DNA of 49,507 nt from Kribbella steppae (GTDB lineage: Bacteria > Actinomycetota > Actinomycetes > Propionibacteriales > Kribbellaceae): positions 1 to 49,507 of the forward strand of contig NZ_SLWN01000029.1 in NCBI RefSeq assembly GCF_004342025.1, read 5' to 3'. The notes beneath the pieces were generated by a model. That model searched no databases. It had not been told where the DNA came from and saw only the letters and a list, made by a program, of their open reading frames with translations. The translations under genes were made by a program, and so were the position numbers. This document shows, piece after piece, positions 17,156-25,814 of this stretch (within the stretch, counting starts at the first letter, position 1; the number at the start of each line of letters is the position of its first letter).

Positions 17156-18883
17156 GTGGACAGGGCTTCGAACTTCCAGCAGACCAAGCACGTATTCGTC
17201 ACCGGTGGCGTGGCATCCAGTCTCGGCAAGGGGCTGACAGCGTCAAGCCTCGGCAGTCTGCTGACGGCACGGGGCATCCGGGTCACCATGCAGAAGCTGG
17301 ATCCGTATCTGAATGTGGATCCCGGCACCATGAACCCGTTCCAGCACGGCGAGGTGTTCGTCACCAACGACGGCGCCGAGACCGACCTGGACATCGGTCA
17401 CTACGAGCGCTTCCTCGACCGTGATCTGTCCGCCGTGGCCAACGTGACCACCGGACAGATCTACTCGAGCGTGATCGCCAAGGAGCGCCGCGGCGAGTAC
17501 CTGGGCGACACCGTCCAGGTGATCCCGCACATCACCAACGAGATCAAGGAACGGATGCTGGCGATGGCCGGCCCCGACGTCGACGTCGTCCTGCACGAGA
17601 TCGGCGGCACGGTCGGTGACATCGAGTCACTGCCGTTCCTGGAGGCCGCCCGCCAGGTCCGGCACGACGTCGGCCGGGAGAACGTCTTCTTCCTGCACAT
17701 CTCGCTGGTCCCGTACCTCGCCCCGAGCGGCGAGCTGAAGACCAAGCCGACCCAGCACTCGGTCGCCGCGCTGCGCTCGATCGGTATCGCCCCGGACGCC
17801 GTGGTCTGCCGCGCCGACCGGCCGATCCCGGACGGCGTGAAGCGGAAGATCTCGCTGATGTGCGACGTCGACACCGAGGCCGTGGTCGCGGCCGCCGACG
17901 CGCCGAGCATCTACGACATCCCGAAGGTGCTGCACGCCGAGGGTCTCGACGCGTACGTCGTCCGGCGGCTGAACCTGCCGTTCCGCGACGTCGACTGGAC
18001 CCGCTGGGACGAGCTGCTGCGGGTCGTGCACCAGCCGAAGGACCACGTCACGGTCGCGCTGGTCGGCAAGTACATCGACCTGCCGGACGCGTACCTGTCC
18101 GTGGCCGAGGCGCTGCGGGCCGGCGGTTTCGACAACGACGCGAAGGTCGACCTGCGCTGGATCGCGTCCGACGAGTGCGCCACCCCTGAGGCGGCCGCGC
18201 GGCTGCTCGGTGACGTCGACGCGGTCTGCATCCCGGGTGGGTTCGGTGTCCGCGGGATCGAGGGGAAGATCGGCGCGATCCGGTACGCCCGCGAGCAGGG
18301 CATCCCGATCCTCGGCCTGTGCCTCGGCCTGCAGTGCATGGTGATCGAGGTCGCCCGCGACCTGGCCGGTCTGGTCGAGGCGAACTCCAGCGAGTTCGAC
18401 CCGGATGCCGAGCAGCCGGTGATCGCGACGATGGAGGAGCAGAAGCACATCGTCTCCGGCTCCGGTGACCTCGGCGGCACCATGCGGCTCGGTCTCTACC
18501 CGGCCAACCTGGCCGACGGCTCGATCGTGCGCGACCTGTACGGCGCTCCGTCGGTGCAGGAGCGGCACCGGCACCGCTACGAGGTGAACAACGCGTACCG
18601 GGACAAGCTGGAGACGGCCGGCCTGGTGTTCAGCGGCCTGTCGCCGGATAACGAGCTGGTCGAGTTCATCGAGCTCGACAAGGCGCAGCACCCGTACTTC
18701 GTCGCCACCCAGGCGCACCCGGAGCTGCGGTCCCGGCCGACCAAGCCGCACCCGCTGTTCTCCGGCCTGATCGGCGCCGCCCTGGTCCGCCAGCGCGAGT
18801 CCCGGCTGCCCGTTGAGGAGCCGGCGGTTGCCAAGAAGACGGCGTCGGGCAAGCCCAAGGCCGAAGCGGTCAAGGCTCGATGA
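17156..18883 (+). CDS. pyrG: CTP synthase
   Basis: A 575-residue enzyme converting UTP to CTP with glutamine. The N-terminal synthase domain begins FVTGGVASSLGKGLTASSLG; the C-terminal class I glutamine amidotransferase has the nucleophile Cys in GLCLGLQ and the catalytic His/Glu in HPELRS. The last 25 residues form an Ala/Lys-rich tail after the catalytic domain. GTG 17156. It overlaps the NUDIX gene by ATGA, as in the Rv1699-Rv1700 order. Confidence 0.97.
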   Translation: MDRASNFQQTKHVFVTGGVASSLGKGLTASSLGSLLTARGIRVTMQKLDPYLNVDPGTMNPFQHGEVFVTNDGAETDLDIGHYERFLDRDLSAVANVTTGQIYSSVIAKERRGEYLGDTVQVIPHITNEIKERMLAMAGPDVDVVLHEIGGTVGDIESLPFLEAARQVRHDVGRENVFFLHISLVPYLAPSGELKTKPTQHSVAALRSIGIAPDAVVCRADRPIPDGVKRKISLMCDVDTEAVVAAADAPSIYDIPKVLHAEGLDAYVVRRLNLPFRDVDWTRWDELLRVVHQPKDHVTVALVGKYIDLPDAYLSVAEALRAGGFDNDAKVDLRWIASDECATPEAAARLLGDVDAVCIPGGFGVRGIEGKIGAIRYAREQGIPILGLCLGLQCMVIEVARDLAGLVEANSSEFDPDAEQPVIATMEEQKHIVSGSGDLGGTMRLGLYPANLADGSIVRDLYGAPSVQERHRHRYEVNNAYRDKLETAGLVFSGLSPDNELVEFIELDKAQHPYFVATQAHPELRSRPTKPHPLFSGLIGAALVRQRESRLPVEEPAVAKKTASGKPKAEAVKAR

Positions 18884-19530
18884 AGGATCACCCCGAACTG
18901 CGGTTCGGTGCCGGCCTGGCCGACGTACCGGAGCAGTGGCCGGTCTCCTCGTCCGAGGTGGTGCACGAGACCGGCCGAGTGATCTCGGTACGGCGGGATC
19001 ACATCGACCCACCTGGTCGCGATCCGTTCGTCCGCGACGTGGTCGTGCACCCCGGCGCGGTCGGGGTGGTCGCGCTGGACGAGAACAACCGGATGCTGCT
19101 GGTCCGGCAGTACCGGCACCCGGTCGGCTACCGGCTGCTCGAGCCGCCGGCCGGGCTGCTCGACGTCCAGGGGGAGCAGTACCGCCTGGGCGGCGAACGT
19201 GAGCTCTGGGAGGAGACCGGCACGAAGGCGGCCGACTGGCGCGTCCTCGTCGACGCCTTCACCTCCCCGGGCCTCACCGACGAGGCGGTCCGGATCTTCC
19301 TCGCCCGTGACCTCTCATCGGCCGACGAGGCCTACGACCGCCTCCACGAGGAGGCCGACATGGAAACCGTCTGGGCCCCCTTGATCGACGTCGTCGGCGC
19401 CGTCCTGGCCGGCCACCTCCACAACCCCATCCTCGTGATGGGCGCCCTGGCCACCTGGACCGCCCTCAACGGCCCCGGCTTCGACACCCTCCGCCCCGCC
19501 GACTCCCCCTGGCCGGCCAAAGACCGCTGA
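18880..19530 (+). CDS. NUDIX hydrolase (ADP-ribose pyrophosphatase type)
   Basis: A 216-residue homolog of Rv1700. The NUDIX box is seen in PPAGLLDVQGEQYR followed by GGERELWEETG near residues 88-112; Arg and the Glu pair of the REL-x-EE core are present, with one extra residue between the first Gly and Glu, as I recall for the Rv1700 group. It should hydrolyse ADP-ribose to AMP and ribose 5-phosphate. It is translationally coupled to pyrG by ATGA. Confidence 0.9.
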   Translation: MKDHPELRFGAGLADVPEQWPVSSSEVVHETGRVISVRRDHIDPPGRDPFVRDVVVHPGAVGVVALDENNRMLLVRQYRHPVGYRLLEPPAGLLDVQGEQYRLGGERELWEETGTKAADWRVLVDAFTSPGLTDEAVRIFLARDLSSADEAYDRLHEEADMETVWAPLIDVVGAVLAGHLHNPILVMGALATWTALNGPGFDTLRPADSPWPAKDR

Positions 19531-19541
19531 AGGTGTGATTT

Positions 19542-19643
19542 GGTGCAGTTCGACAGGAGATGTCCGGCGATCGAGCCGGATACCCGGTGGGCTCAGGCGG
19601 GCAGTGGCCGGTAGTGGGCGTATACGTCCTGTCGATCTGCACC
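19542..19643. terminator. 102-nt imperfect palindrome between convergent genes
   Basis: Arms of 17 bp at 19542-19558 and 19627-19643 match at 16 positions, with one T-T mismatch. The 68-nt interior holds a small CCGGC/GCCGG hairpin. It lies between the convergent NUDIX and HIT-like genes and could end transcription from both sides. Confidence 0.5.
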
Positions 19644-19667
19644 CGGTGTGCACGGCCACCAACGATC

Positions 19668-20276
19668 TCAGGGCAGTCCGGCCTCCATCGCCTCGCCACC
19701 GGCTTCGCTGAGGGCGGTGGCGACGGTACGGGCGTTGGCCTCGAACTCGTCCTGCGGAACCTTGGGGAGCATGTCGTCCCAGGCGGCGATCATCGCACCG
19801 CGAAGCTGCATCATCCCGAGCGGCCGCGCGAGGAACCACAGATGGAAGTGCTCGGAGCCGTCACCCCAGCGGTTGAAGTGCGTCCGCCCGACACCGTCGA
19901 TCAACCGGATCGCGTTCGCCACCCGCTGGATCATCGGGCCGAGGGTGGCGGTCAAGGCCGGCGGCAGGTTGTCGAGGCGGTAGTGCTCCCGCGGCTCGAG
20001 GAGGGCGACCATCGGCAACCCACTCGGCTCGAACCCAGCCTTCAACTGCCACTCGGCATCCCGCCAGATGACGTTGCGATCCGGCTCAGCACAGGTGATG
20101 CACTGCTCCCCACCGGCCTCTCCGCGCCGCGGCGGCTCCGGCAACACCGGCTCGGCCAACGGCACGACCCGAACATCCCCCTCGAACGGAAAGAACGGCT
20201 GCCCGATCAACGGCTCAGCCGAAACCCGTTCCCCATAAGGCAACCTGCGGTGGTACTCAGAAGGCAGCTCAGTCAT
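19668..20276 (-). CDS. HIT-like domain protein
   Basis: A 202-residue protein. A Cys pair CITC near residue 70 begins the domain, and HFHLWFLARP near residue 155 resembles the HxHxHxx nucleotide-binding motif of HIT and GalT-type hydrolases and transferases, though the third His is replaced. The segment DGVGRTHFNRWGDGSEHFH is the likely active site. The substrate is unknown. ATG 20276 has GGAAGAG about eight bases before it. It is divergent from the cupin gene. Confidence 0.65.
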   Translation of the reverse strand: MTELPSEYHRRLPYGERVSAEPLIGQPFFPFEGDVRVVPLAEPVLPEPPRRGEAGGEQCITCAEPDRNVIWRDAEWQLKAGFEPSGLPMVALLEPREHYRLDNLPPALTATLGPMIQRVANAIRLIDGVGRTHFNRWGDGSEHFHLWFLARPLGMMQLRGAMIAAWDDMLPKVPQDEFEANARTVATALSEAGGEAMEAGLP

Positions 20277-20307
20277 GCCCCGCACTCTTCCGAACCCCTG
20301 CCCGTTC

Positions 20308-20313
20308 GACAAT
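20308..20313 (+). promoter_or_regulatory. Candidate leaderless -10 box of the cupin gene
   Basis: GACAAT lies seven bases before ATG 20321, with no Shine-Dalgarno. This spacing supports the start at 20321 over the in-frame ATG at 20312. Confidence 0.35.
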
Positions 20314-20320
20314 GCATTTC

Positions 20321-20734
20321 ATGGACAAGCCCGAGTTGGCCGAACTACTTGATCTGAGCCCGCATCCTGAAGGTGGCTGGTATCGCGAGACCTGGCGATC
20401 GGAGGTCGACTTCACACCTGAGGGCTACGACGGCGAGCGTGCCAGTGCGACGGCGATCTACTTTCTGCTGGCGCCGGGGGAGGAGTCGCGGTGGCATCGG
20501 GTCCGGTCGGCCGAGGTGTGGTTGTGGCACTCGGGTGGGCCGTTGATTCTGGAGTACGGCGAGGAGCCGGTGACGACGGTGACGCTCGGGCCGGATGTGC
20601 GAGCGGGGGAGCGGCCGCAGGTCGTCGTACCGGCGGGGGCTTGGCAGGCGGCGCGGCCGGCTGGTGATCAGCCGGTGCTGGTGTCCTGCATCGTCTCGCC
20701 GGGGTTCGATTTCGCGGACTTCAGCATGCGCTAG
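20321..20734 (+). CDS. Cupin superfamily protein (DUF985)
   Basis: A 137-residue single-domain cupin. LSPHPEGGWYRETWRS near residue 12 is the hallmark of DUF985; SRWHRVRSAEVWLWHSGGPL is the cupin metal/substrate box with conserved His. Members are small and of unknown substrate, likely sugar or acid binding. An in-frame ATG at 20312 would add three residues. It is transcribed away from the HIT-like gene. Confidence 0.85.
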   Translation: MDKPELAELLDLSPHPEGGWYRETWRSEVDFTPEGYDGERASATAIYFLLAPGEESRWHRVRSAEVWLWHSGGPLILEYGEEPVTTVTLGPDVRAGERPQVVVPAGAWQAARPAGDQPVLVSCIVSPGFDFADFSMR

Positions 20735-20741
20735 GGAGGGC

Positions 20742-20777
20742 CCTCCGGGACGGGTCAGGGGCACACCGTCCCGGAGG
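20742..20777. terminator. 12-bp hairpin, bidirectional terminator
   Basis: CCTCCGGGACGG (20742-20753) pairs perfectly with CCGTCCCGGAGG (20766-20777), loop 12 nt. It lies between the convergent cupin and membrane-protein genes. Confidence 0.7.
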
Positions 20778-20787
20778 ACGCCCGAAC

Positions 20788-21483
20788 TCAGGTCTGCGGC
20801 ACGATGCCCTCGCCCGCTGTCACCTCCGGCAGGTGCTCGCGCACCATGTAGGTGCCGGCGCAGGCGATCCAGACCGCCGACAGCAGCAACGGGATCGTGG
20901 TCATCAAGGTGCCGCCGGCAACGAACGCGCCGTCGGAGGCGAACACCCCGAAGGCGCCGGCGAACGACACCACGGCGGCCAGCAGGGCCAGGTACCCGAG
21001 CCAGTTCGGCATCAGATGGGTGCGCAGTACGCCGATCCCGGCCGCGGCCAGCGGCAGCGCGGCGGCGAAGCCGATCATCGTCGTCATCACCGCGGTCAGT
21101 TCGTACAGCATGATGGTGATCGCGGCGCCCCGGCCGTCGATGCTGAAGGCGGTTGCGGCAGTCAGGCCCGCGGTCACGAAGATCGCACTGCCGACCAGCA
21201 CCGATCCCGCGAGCAGCGCCAGGTGGACGTCACTGCGCTCGTCACGCTCCCTGATCGCCTCGGCGAAGGCGGCGGCGAACCAGATGATCAATCCGGCCGC
21301 GGCGCTCCACATCAGCGCACCGACCAGCATCGAGGTCCGCGCGTCGTTGAGGAATCCCGTGATCGTTCCTTCGGACTCGTCGACCGTGGGTAGGTTGCCG
21401 GGCAGGAACCTGCCCAGGAGTGCCAGGACGACGAAGGCCAGTCCGGCGAAGCCGCCCCAACGCAACTCGTGTCGCTCAGTCAT
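20788..21483 (-). CDS. Membrane protein, six or seven predicted helices
   Basis: A 231-residue protein with about six or seven hydrophobic segments (for example LAFVVLALLGRFL near residue 15, MLVGALMWSAAAGLIIWFA near 52, LALLAGSVLVGSAIFVTAGL near 90). No catalytic motif was recognised and function is unknown. ATG 21483 has GGAGGTG seven bases before it. A 6-bp hairpin (21505-21523) lies in its leader. Confidence 0.65.
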   Translation of the reverse strand: MTERHELRWGGFAGLAFVVLALLGRFLPGNLPTVDESEGTITGFLNDARTSMLVGALMWSAAAGLIIWFAAAFAEAIRERDERSDVHLALLAGSVLVGSAIFVTAGLTAATAFSIDGRGAAITIMLYELTAVMTTMIGFAAALPLAAAGIGVLRTHLMPNWLGYLALLAAVVSFAGAFGVFASDGAFVAGGTLMTTIPLLLSAVWIACAGTYMVREHLPEVTAGEGIVPQT

Positions 21484-21504
21484 GGGGAAACACCTCCAGT
21501 GCGC

Positions 21505-21523
21505 GCACCGCGAAATACGGTGC
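21505..21523 (-). promoter_or_regulatory. Leader hairpin of the membrane-protein gene
   Basis: GCACCG (21505-21510) pairs with CGGTGC (21518-21523), eight bases upstream of the GGAGGTG ribosome site on the minus strand. It could be an operator or a leader structure. Confidence 0.35.
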
Positions 21524-21611
21524 GTCTACTGCTGATATTCCTCCGCTCCGGGCGGCCGTCAAGAGGATCCGTCCGGCGAACAGGCGCCTCGCCGGACGGT
21601 CCCGGCACGAC

Positions 21612-22442
21612 CTACGGGAGAACGGTTGCCAACGCCTCGTACCCGGGCAGCAGATCGATCCCCTCCCGCCCGAGCTGCTGGACCGCGACATGGTCGGCGC
21701 CGGCCTGCAGATGGGCGTTCAGACCCTCGGCGATCTCGACCGCCGAGCCGTGCAGGACGAGGGCGTCGACCAGCCGGTCGCTGCCGCCGTCGTCGAGGTC
21801 CCCGTCGGTGAAGCCGAGCCGCTTCAGGCTCGACCGGTAGTTGCGCAGTTGCAGGTACGACGCCAGGTAGTCGCGGGCCGTCGTACGCGCAATCTCGTCG
21901 TCGGTCTCGAGGACGACCTTCTGCTCGGGCGCGAGCAGAACACCGCCGCCGAGGGTACGACGGGCTTCGCGGGTGTGCTCCGGCGTGGTCAGGTACGGCA
22001 GGGCTCCGGCGGTCCGCGTCCCGGCGACGTGCAGCACCTTCGGACCGAGTGCGGCCAGTGCCCGCCGGTCGACCGGCACCTTGGCGTCGTCGAGATCGTC
22101 CAGGTAGTTCACGATCGTCTCGTACGGCGACTTGTACTCGCCGGTGCGTTCCGGGTGGCCGATGCCGACACCCAGCAGGAACCGGCCCGGGTGCTCGTCC
22201 TCCAGTCGGTGATACGAGGCGGCCACGTCGGCCGCGGGCGATTTCCACATGTTCACGATGCTGGTGCCGACGGCAACCGAGTTCGTTGACGCCAGCAACA
22301 CTTCGGCATCCCGCAGGCCGGCGCCCGGCGAGGCGCCTAGCCAGAGCGCACCGTATCCGGCCTGCTCCAGTCCCGCCGCCAGTTCCGGACCCCAGTGCTG
22401 GGGCCCGTGCCAGACCCCGAAGCGTCCAAGTTCTACCGCCAC
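21612..22442 (-). CDS. F420-dependent LLM class oxidoreductase (TIGR03620-like)
   Basis: A 276-residue luciferase-like flavin/F420 oxidoreductase. The start LGRFGVWHGPQHW, GTSIVNMWKSPAADVAASYHRLEDEHPGRFLLG and the C-terminal AEGLNAHLQAGADHVAVQQL fit the LLM barrel. GTG 22442 is chosen because AGGAG lies five bases before it; the upstream in-frame ATGs run into hairpin DNA. The substrate is unknown. Confidence 0.82.
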   Translation of the reverse strand: MAVELGRFGVWHGPQHWGPELAAGLEQAGYGALWLGASPGAGLRDAEVLLASTNSVAVGTSIVNMWKSPAADVAASYHRLEDEHPGRFLLGVGIGHPERTGEYKSPYETIVNYLDDLDDAKVPVDRRALAALGPKVLHVAGTRTAGALPYLTTPEHTREARRTLGGGVLLAPEQKVVLETDDEIARTTARDYLASYLQLRNYRSSLKRLGFTDGDLDDGGSDRLVDALVLHGSAVEIAEGLNAHLQAGADHVAVQQLGREGIDLLPGYEALATVLP

Positions 22443-22525
22443 GCGTACTCCTCTCGTCACTTCCCGTGGTGCAGCTCCGGGCGGAGAGCGGCCGTTTCGA
22501 CACCAGCGCCAGTGTCCCTGACGAC

Positions 22526-22565
22526 TGAGCCGGGGCTCAATGATGATTGCCCACGCAACCATCAT
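22526..22565. promoter_or_regulatory. Two abutting dyads between phosphotransferase and LLM genes
   Basis: TGAGCC/GGCTCA (22526-22531 and 22534-22539) directly abuts an 11-bp inverted repeat (22540-22550 with 22555-22565, one wobble, 4-nt loop). Both genes are on the minus strand, so it may be a terminator for the upstream gene or an operator for the LLM gene. Confidence 0.45.
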
Positions 22566-22610
22566 GTGGACCACGCCGGCGGCACAGCGGTCCGCACCTA
22601 CCAGCGGTAG

Positions 22611-23354
22611 CTACAGCTGTGCGGCGATCTCCGGGATACGGCGCTGGAGGTCTTTCAGCCGGTGCTCGGTGCGCTCCGGTTCGCCGACCTTGGCGAGGTT
22701 GAGCATGCCCGCGTCGCCGGCTTCCTGCCCGGCGCGGATGACGCGTACCGACCGCTGAGCGCGGATCGGTGCGCCTTCGAGGATCTGCAGTGGGGTGAAG
22801 GTGTCGCCGTACGCGGAAGCCATCAACCGCAGGCGAGCGGCCTGGTACGACGGGTCACCCGGCAGCGCGAGCGGCGCGGTGTTCCAGGCGGTGAAGGCGA
22901 TGTCGTCGAGCGGGACACCCGGTCCGGCCATGTCCCAGTCGATCACGCCGCTGAACCCGGCCTCGGTGCCGATCCAGTTGTACCAACCGTAGTCGTGCAT
23001 GCAGATGATCTGATCGGCCGCGAGTTCACCACGACTCGTCCGCCAGACGATCTCGCCCTCGGGCCGGTACGACGAGACGACCCGGTGGTACCGGGCCAGC
23101 CAGCGCATCGCGTCCGCCAGCACGTCGTCGGGCACGTCCTCGCCGTACGACGTACCCGGCAGGTAATCCAGGATCTCCCGGCCGCGGTCGTCGTAGCCGA
23201 GCACCCTGGGGATGCCGGTCAGTCCGGCGTCGGCGAGGTAGTTGAGCAATCCATGAACCGCCGGCGTCCACGGGCCGGTGGCGCGGCGGACGGTGTCGCC
23301 GACGCGGACCGCACCGCCGACGTTGCCGCCCGGCAAGGCGATCTCGTCGTCCAT
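22611..23354 (-). CDS. Aminoglycoside/choline kinase-family phosphotransferase
   Basis: A 247-residue APH-family kinase-like protein. HDYGWYNWIG near residue 135 aligns with the catalytic HxDxxxxN loop: Asp and Asn are kept, but the usual first His is Met (MHD). VIDWDMAGPGVPLDDIAFTAW carries the metal-binding Asp. The N-lobe is short, with GGNVGGAVRVGDTVRR. The true substrate could be an antibiotic, a sugar or another metabolite. ATG 23354 with GGAAGG ahead. Confidence 0.8.
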   Translation of the reverse strand: MDDEIALPGGNVGGAVRVGDTVRRATGPWTPAVHGLLNYLADAGLTGIPRVLGYDDRGREILDYLPGTSYGEDVPDDVLADAMRWLARYHRVVSSYRPEGEIVWRTSRGELAADQIICMHDYGWYNWIGTEAGFSGVIDWDMAGPGVPLDDIAFTAWNTAPLALPGDPSYQAARLRLMASAYGDTFTPLQILEGAPIRAQRSVRVIRAGQEAGDAGMLNLAKVGEPERTEHRLKDLQRRIPEIAAQL

Positions 23355-23746
23355 GTCAGAACCTTCCAGTAAGCGTTTCAATGACGGGTACCGAAGGGCA
23401 CAGGAGTCGGCCCTTTGGGGGCAGTGCAAAACTGGCGTAAAGGGGGAGGTGGAGATTGCGTCAAGATTGCGCAAAGCCTGCCGGGCAAGGGGATCCGGTG
23501 TGAACGGCCTGACCGGGGCGGTGGGGCGGGCTAGCAAAATCACAGCGCGCCACGGCGTCTCATAGGAGTGTAACCGAACCGCTGGGCAACGGTTCCGCGA
23601 GTCTCCACCCGATAGGACCATGCAATCAGGTGGTATGAACCTTGCGGGCTTACACTCGGCAGCGACCTGGCAGCACACCCCTCACCGCCGGGCCGCGGAC
23701 ACAACGACGTGGGCCGCACACCTGGAATGGGAAAGAAGGGCGAGTT
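23355..23746. promoter_or_regulatory. Divergent control region between phosphotransferase and ald
   Basis: About 390 bp without a gene. GAGTGTAA (23566-23573) and TTACACTC (23650-23657) form an 8-bp dyad 76 bp apart. Each contains TACACT reading outward toward its own gene, so they could be -10 boxes of divergent promoters or operator halves. A GAACCG/CGGTTC hairpin (23576-23595) lies between them. No recognisable -35 boxes. Confidence 0.4.
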
Positions 23747-24862
23747 GTGAAGGTCGGAGTTCCGAAGGAAGTCAAGAACCACGAGTACCGGGTGGCCATC
23801 ACCCCCTCCGGCGTGCACGAGTTCGTGCGCAGCGGGCACGAGGTTCTGATCGAGCAGGGCGCGGGGGCCGGTTCACTGATCCCCGATGACGAATTCGTCG
23901 CGGCCGGCGCACGCATCGTGCCGACCGCGGACGACGTCTGGCTGGACGCGGAGCTGGTGCTGAAGGTGAAGGAGCCGGTGGCGGAGGAGTACCACCGGAT
24001 GCGGCGGGACCAGGTCCTGTTCACCTACCTGCACCTGGCCGCGAGCACCGACTGCACCGAGGCGCTGCTGAAGTCCGGCACCACCGCGATCGCGTACGAG
24101 ACGGTTCAGCTTCCGGACGGTTCGCTGCCGCTGCTGGCGCCGATGAGCGAGGTGGCCGGCCGGCTCGCACCGCAGGCGGGTGCCTACCACCTGATGCGCA
24201 GCGGTGGTGGCCGCGGCGTCCTGATGGGCGGCGTCTCCGGCGTGCACCCGGCGCGGGTCGTGATCATCGGCGCGGGTGTCGCCGGGATGAACGCGGCCGC
24301 GATCGCGCTCGGCATGCAGGCGCAGGTGCAGCTGTTCGATCGCAAGATCGCCCGGCTGCGCGAGGCCGACCAGATCTACCAGGGTCACCTGCTGACGATC
24401 GCCGCGAACTCGTACGAGATCGAGCGCGCGGTACTCGAGGCCGACCTGGTGATCGGTGCGGTACTGGTGCCTGGGGCAAAGGCCCCGAAGATCGTCACCA
24501 ACGACATGGTGCGGCGGATGAAGCCGGGCAGCGTGCTCTGCGACATCGCCATCGACCAGGGTGGCTGCTTCGAGGACTCGCGCCCGACGACGCATGCCGA
24601 CCCGGTCTACCAGGTCCACAACTCACTGTTCTACTGCGTCGCGAACATGCCCGGTGCGGTTCCGAACACGTCGACGTACGCGCTCACCAACGTGACGCTC
24701 CCGTACGCGATCGAGCTGGCGAACCTCGGCTGGCGGGAGGCGATGAAGCAGGACCACAGCCTCGCGCTCGGCCTGAACACCTTCGACGGTCACGTCACCT
24801 ACGGGCCCGTCGCCGAGGCCCACGACCTGTCCCAGCTGAAGCTCGACGAGGTGCTGGTCTGA
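23747..24862 (+). CDS. ald: Alanine dehydrogenase
   Basis: A 371-residue NAD-dependent enzyme interconverting L-alanine and pyruvate plus ammonia, exactly the family length. VGVPKEVKNHEYRVAITPSGVHE at the start, KVKEPVAEEYHRMR (the catalytic Lys region), the Rossmann GAGVAGMNAAAIALGM near residue 175 and the C-terminal NMPGAVPNTSTYALTNVTLPY are diagnostic. GTG 23747 is the conserved start; upstream in-frame starts lie in the control region. Confidence 0.96.
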   Translation: MKVGVPKEVKNHEYRVAITPSGVHEFVRSGHEVLIEQGAGAGSLIPDDEFVAAGARIVPTADDVWLDAELVLKVKEPVAEEYHRMRRDQVLFTYLHLAASTDCTEALLKSGTTAIAYETVQLPDGSLPLLAPMSEVAGRLAPQAGAYHLMRSGGGRGVLMGGVSGVHPARVVIIGAGVAGMNAAAIALGMQAQVQLFDRKIARLREADQIYQGHLLTIAANSYEIERAVLEADLVIGAVLVPGAKAPKIVTNDMVRRMKPGSVLCDIAIDQGGCFEDSRPTTHADPVYQVHNSLFYCVANMPGAVPNTSTYALTNVTLPYAIELANLGWREAMKQDHSLALGLNTFDGHVTYGPVAEAHDLSQLKLDEVLV

Positions 24863-24878
24863 GCCGCGCCACCCTGCC

Positions 24879-25814
24879 ATGAGGGAGAGCAGTCGTGCGA
24901 TCGGCTCGTACCTCGACCATCTGACGGTCGAGCGCGGGCTGGCCGCCAACACCTTGGCGTCGTACCGGCGGGATCTTCGCCGGTACGACGCCTATCTCGC
25001 GGCATCCGGGATCGACGCGCTCGGGCGGATCTCGGAGGCCGTGGTGAGCGACTTCCTGATGCGGTTGCGCGAAGGCGATGCGGACCATCCGCCGCTGACC
25101 GCGTCCTCGGCCGGGCGGACCGTGGTCGCCGTCCGGGGATTCCATCGCTTCTGTCTGCGTGAAGGTCTGACCGCGGTGGATCCTGCCGCGGCGGTGAAGC
25201 CGCCGGCGCCTCCGCAACGGTTGCCCAAGGCCCTCTCCGTCGACGAGGTGTCGCGGATCCTTACCGCGGCCGCGGGTGCCGAGGCGGAGCCGGCCGTACT
25301 CGCGACGCGGGACGCGGCACTGCTCGAGTTCCTGTACGGCACGGGTGCGCGCATCTCGGAGGCCGTTGGGCTCGATGTGGACGACATCGATCTCGACGCC
25401 GGTGCGGTGCTGCTCCGGGGCAAGGGCAGCAAGGAGCGCGTGGTTCCGATGGGGTCGTACGCCCGCGATGCGTTGTCGGCGTACCAGGTCCGCGGCCGTC
25501 CAGACCTCGTACGACGTGGACGCGGCACGCCGGCGCTGTTCCTCAACGCCCGCGGCGGCCGTCTGTCCCGGCAAAGCGCCTGGACTGTCCTCCGCCGCGC
25601 TGCGCAACGTGCCGGCATCTTGAAGGAGATCTCGCCCCACACCCTTCGCCACTCGTTCGCCACCCACCTCCTGGACGGCGGCGCCGACGTACGTGTCGTG
25701 CAAGAGCTACTGGGGCACGCGTCGGTGACCACGACGCAGGTCTACACCCTCGTCACCGTCGACAAGCTCCGCGAGGTCTACGCGACCTCACACCCCCGCG
25801 CCCTCTCCTCCTGA
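24879..25814 (+). CDS. xerD: Tyrosine recombinase XerD
   Basis: A 311-residue integrase-family recombinase that resolves chromosome dimers. An N-terminal SAM-like core-binding domain (residues 1-95) is followed by the catalytic domain with Arg in GTGARISE, Lys in GKGSKERVVP, His and Arg in HTLRHSFATHLL, His in LLGHASVTTT and the nucleophile Tyr in QVYTLV. ATG 24879, 16 bp after ald. Its last 27 bp overlap the convergent nucleotidyltransferase gene. Confidence 0.93.
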   Translation: MRESSRAIGSYLDHLTVERGLAANTLASYRRDLRRYDAYLAASGIDALGRISEAVVSDFLMRLREGDADHPPLTASSAGRTVVAVRGFHRFCLREGLTAVDPAAAVKPPAPPQRLPKALSVDEVSRILTAAAGAEAEPAVLATRDAALLEFLYGTGARISEAVGLDVDDIDLDAGAVLLRGKGSKERVVPMGSYARDALSAYQVRGRPDLVRRGRGTPALFLNARGGRLSRQSAWTVLRRAAQRAGILKEISPHTLRHSFATHLLDGGADVRVVQELLGHASVTTTQVYTLVTVDKLREVYATSHPRALSS

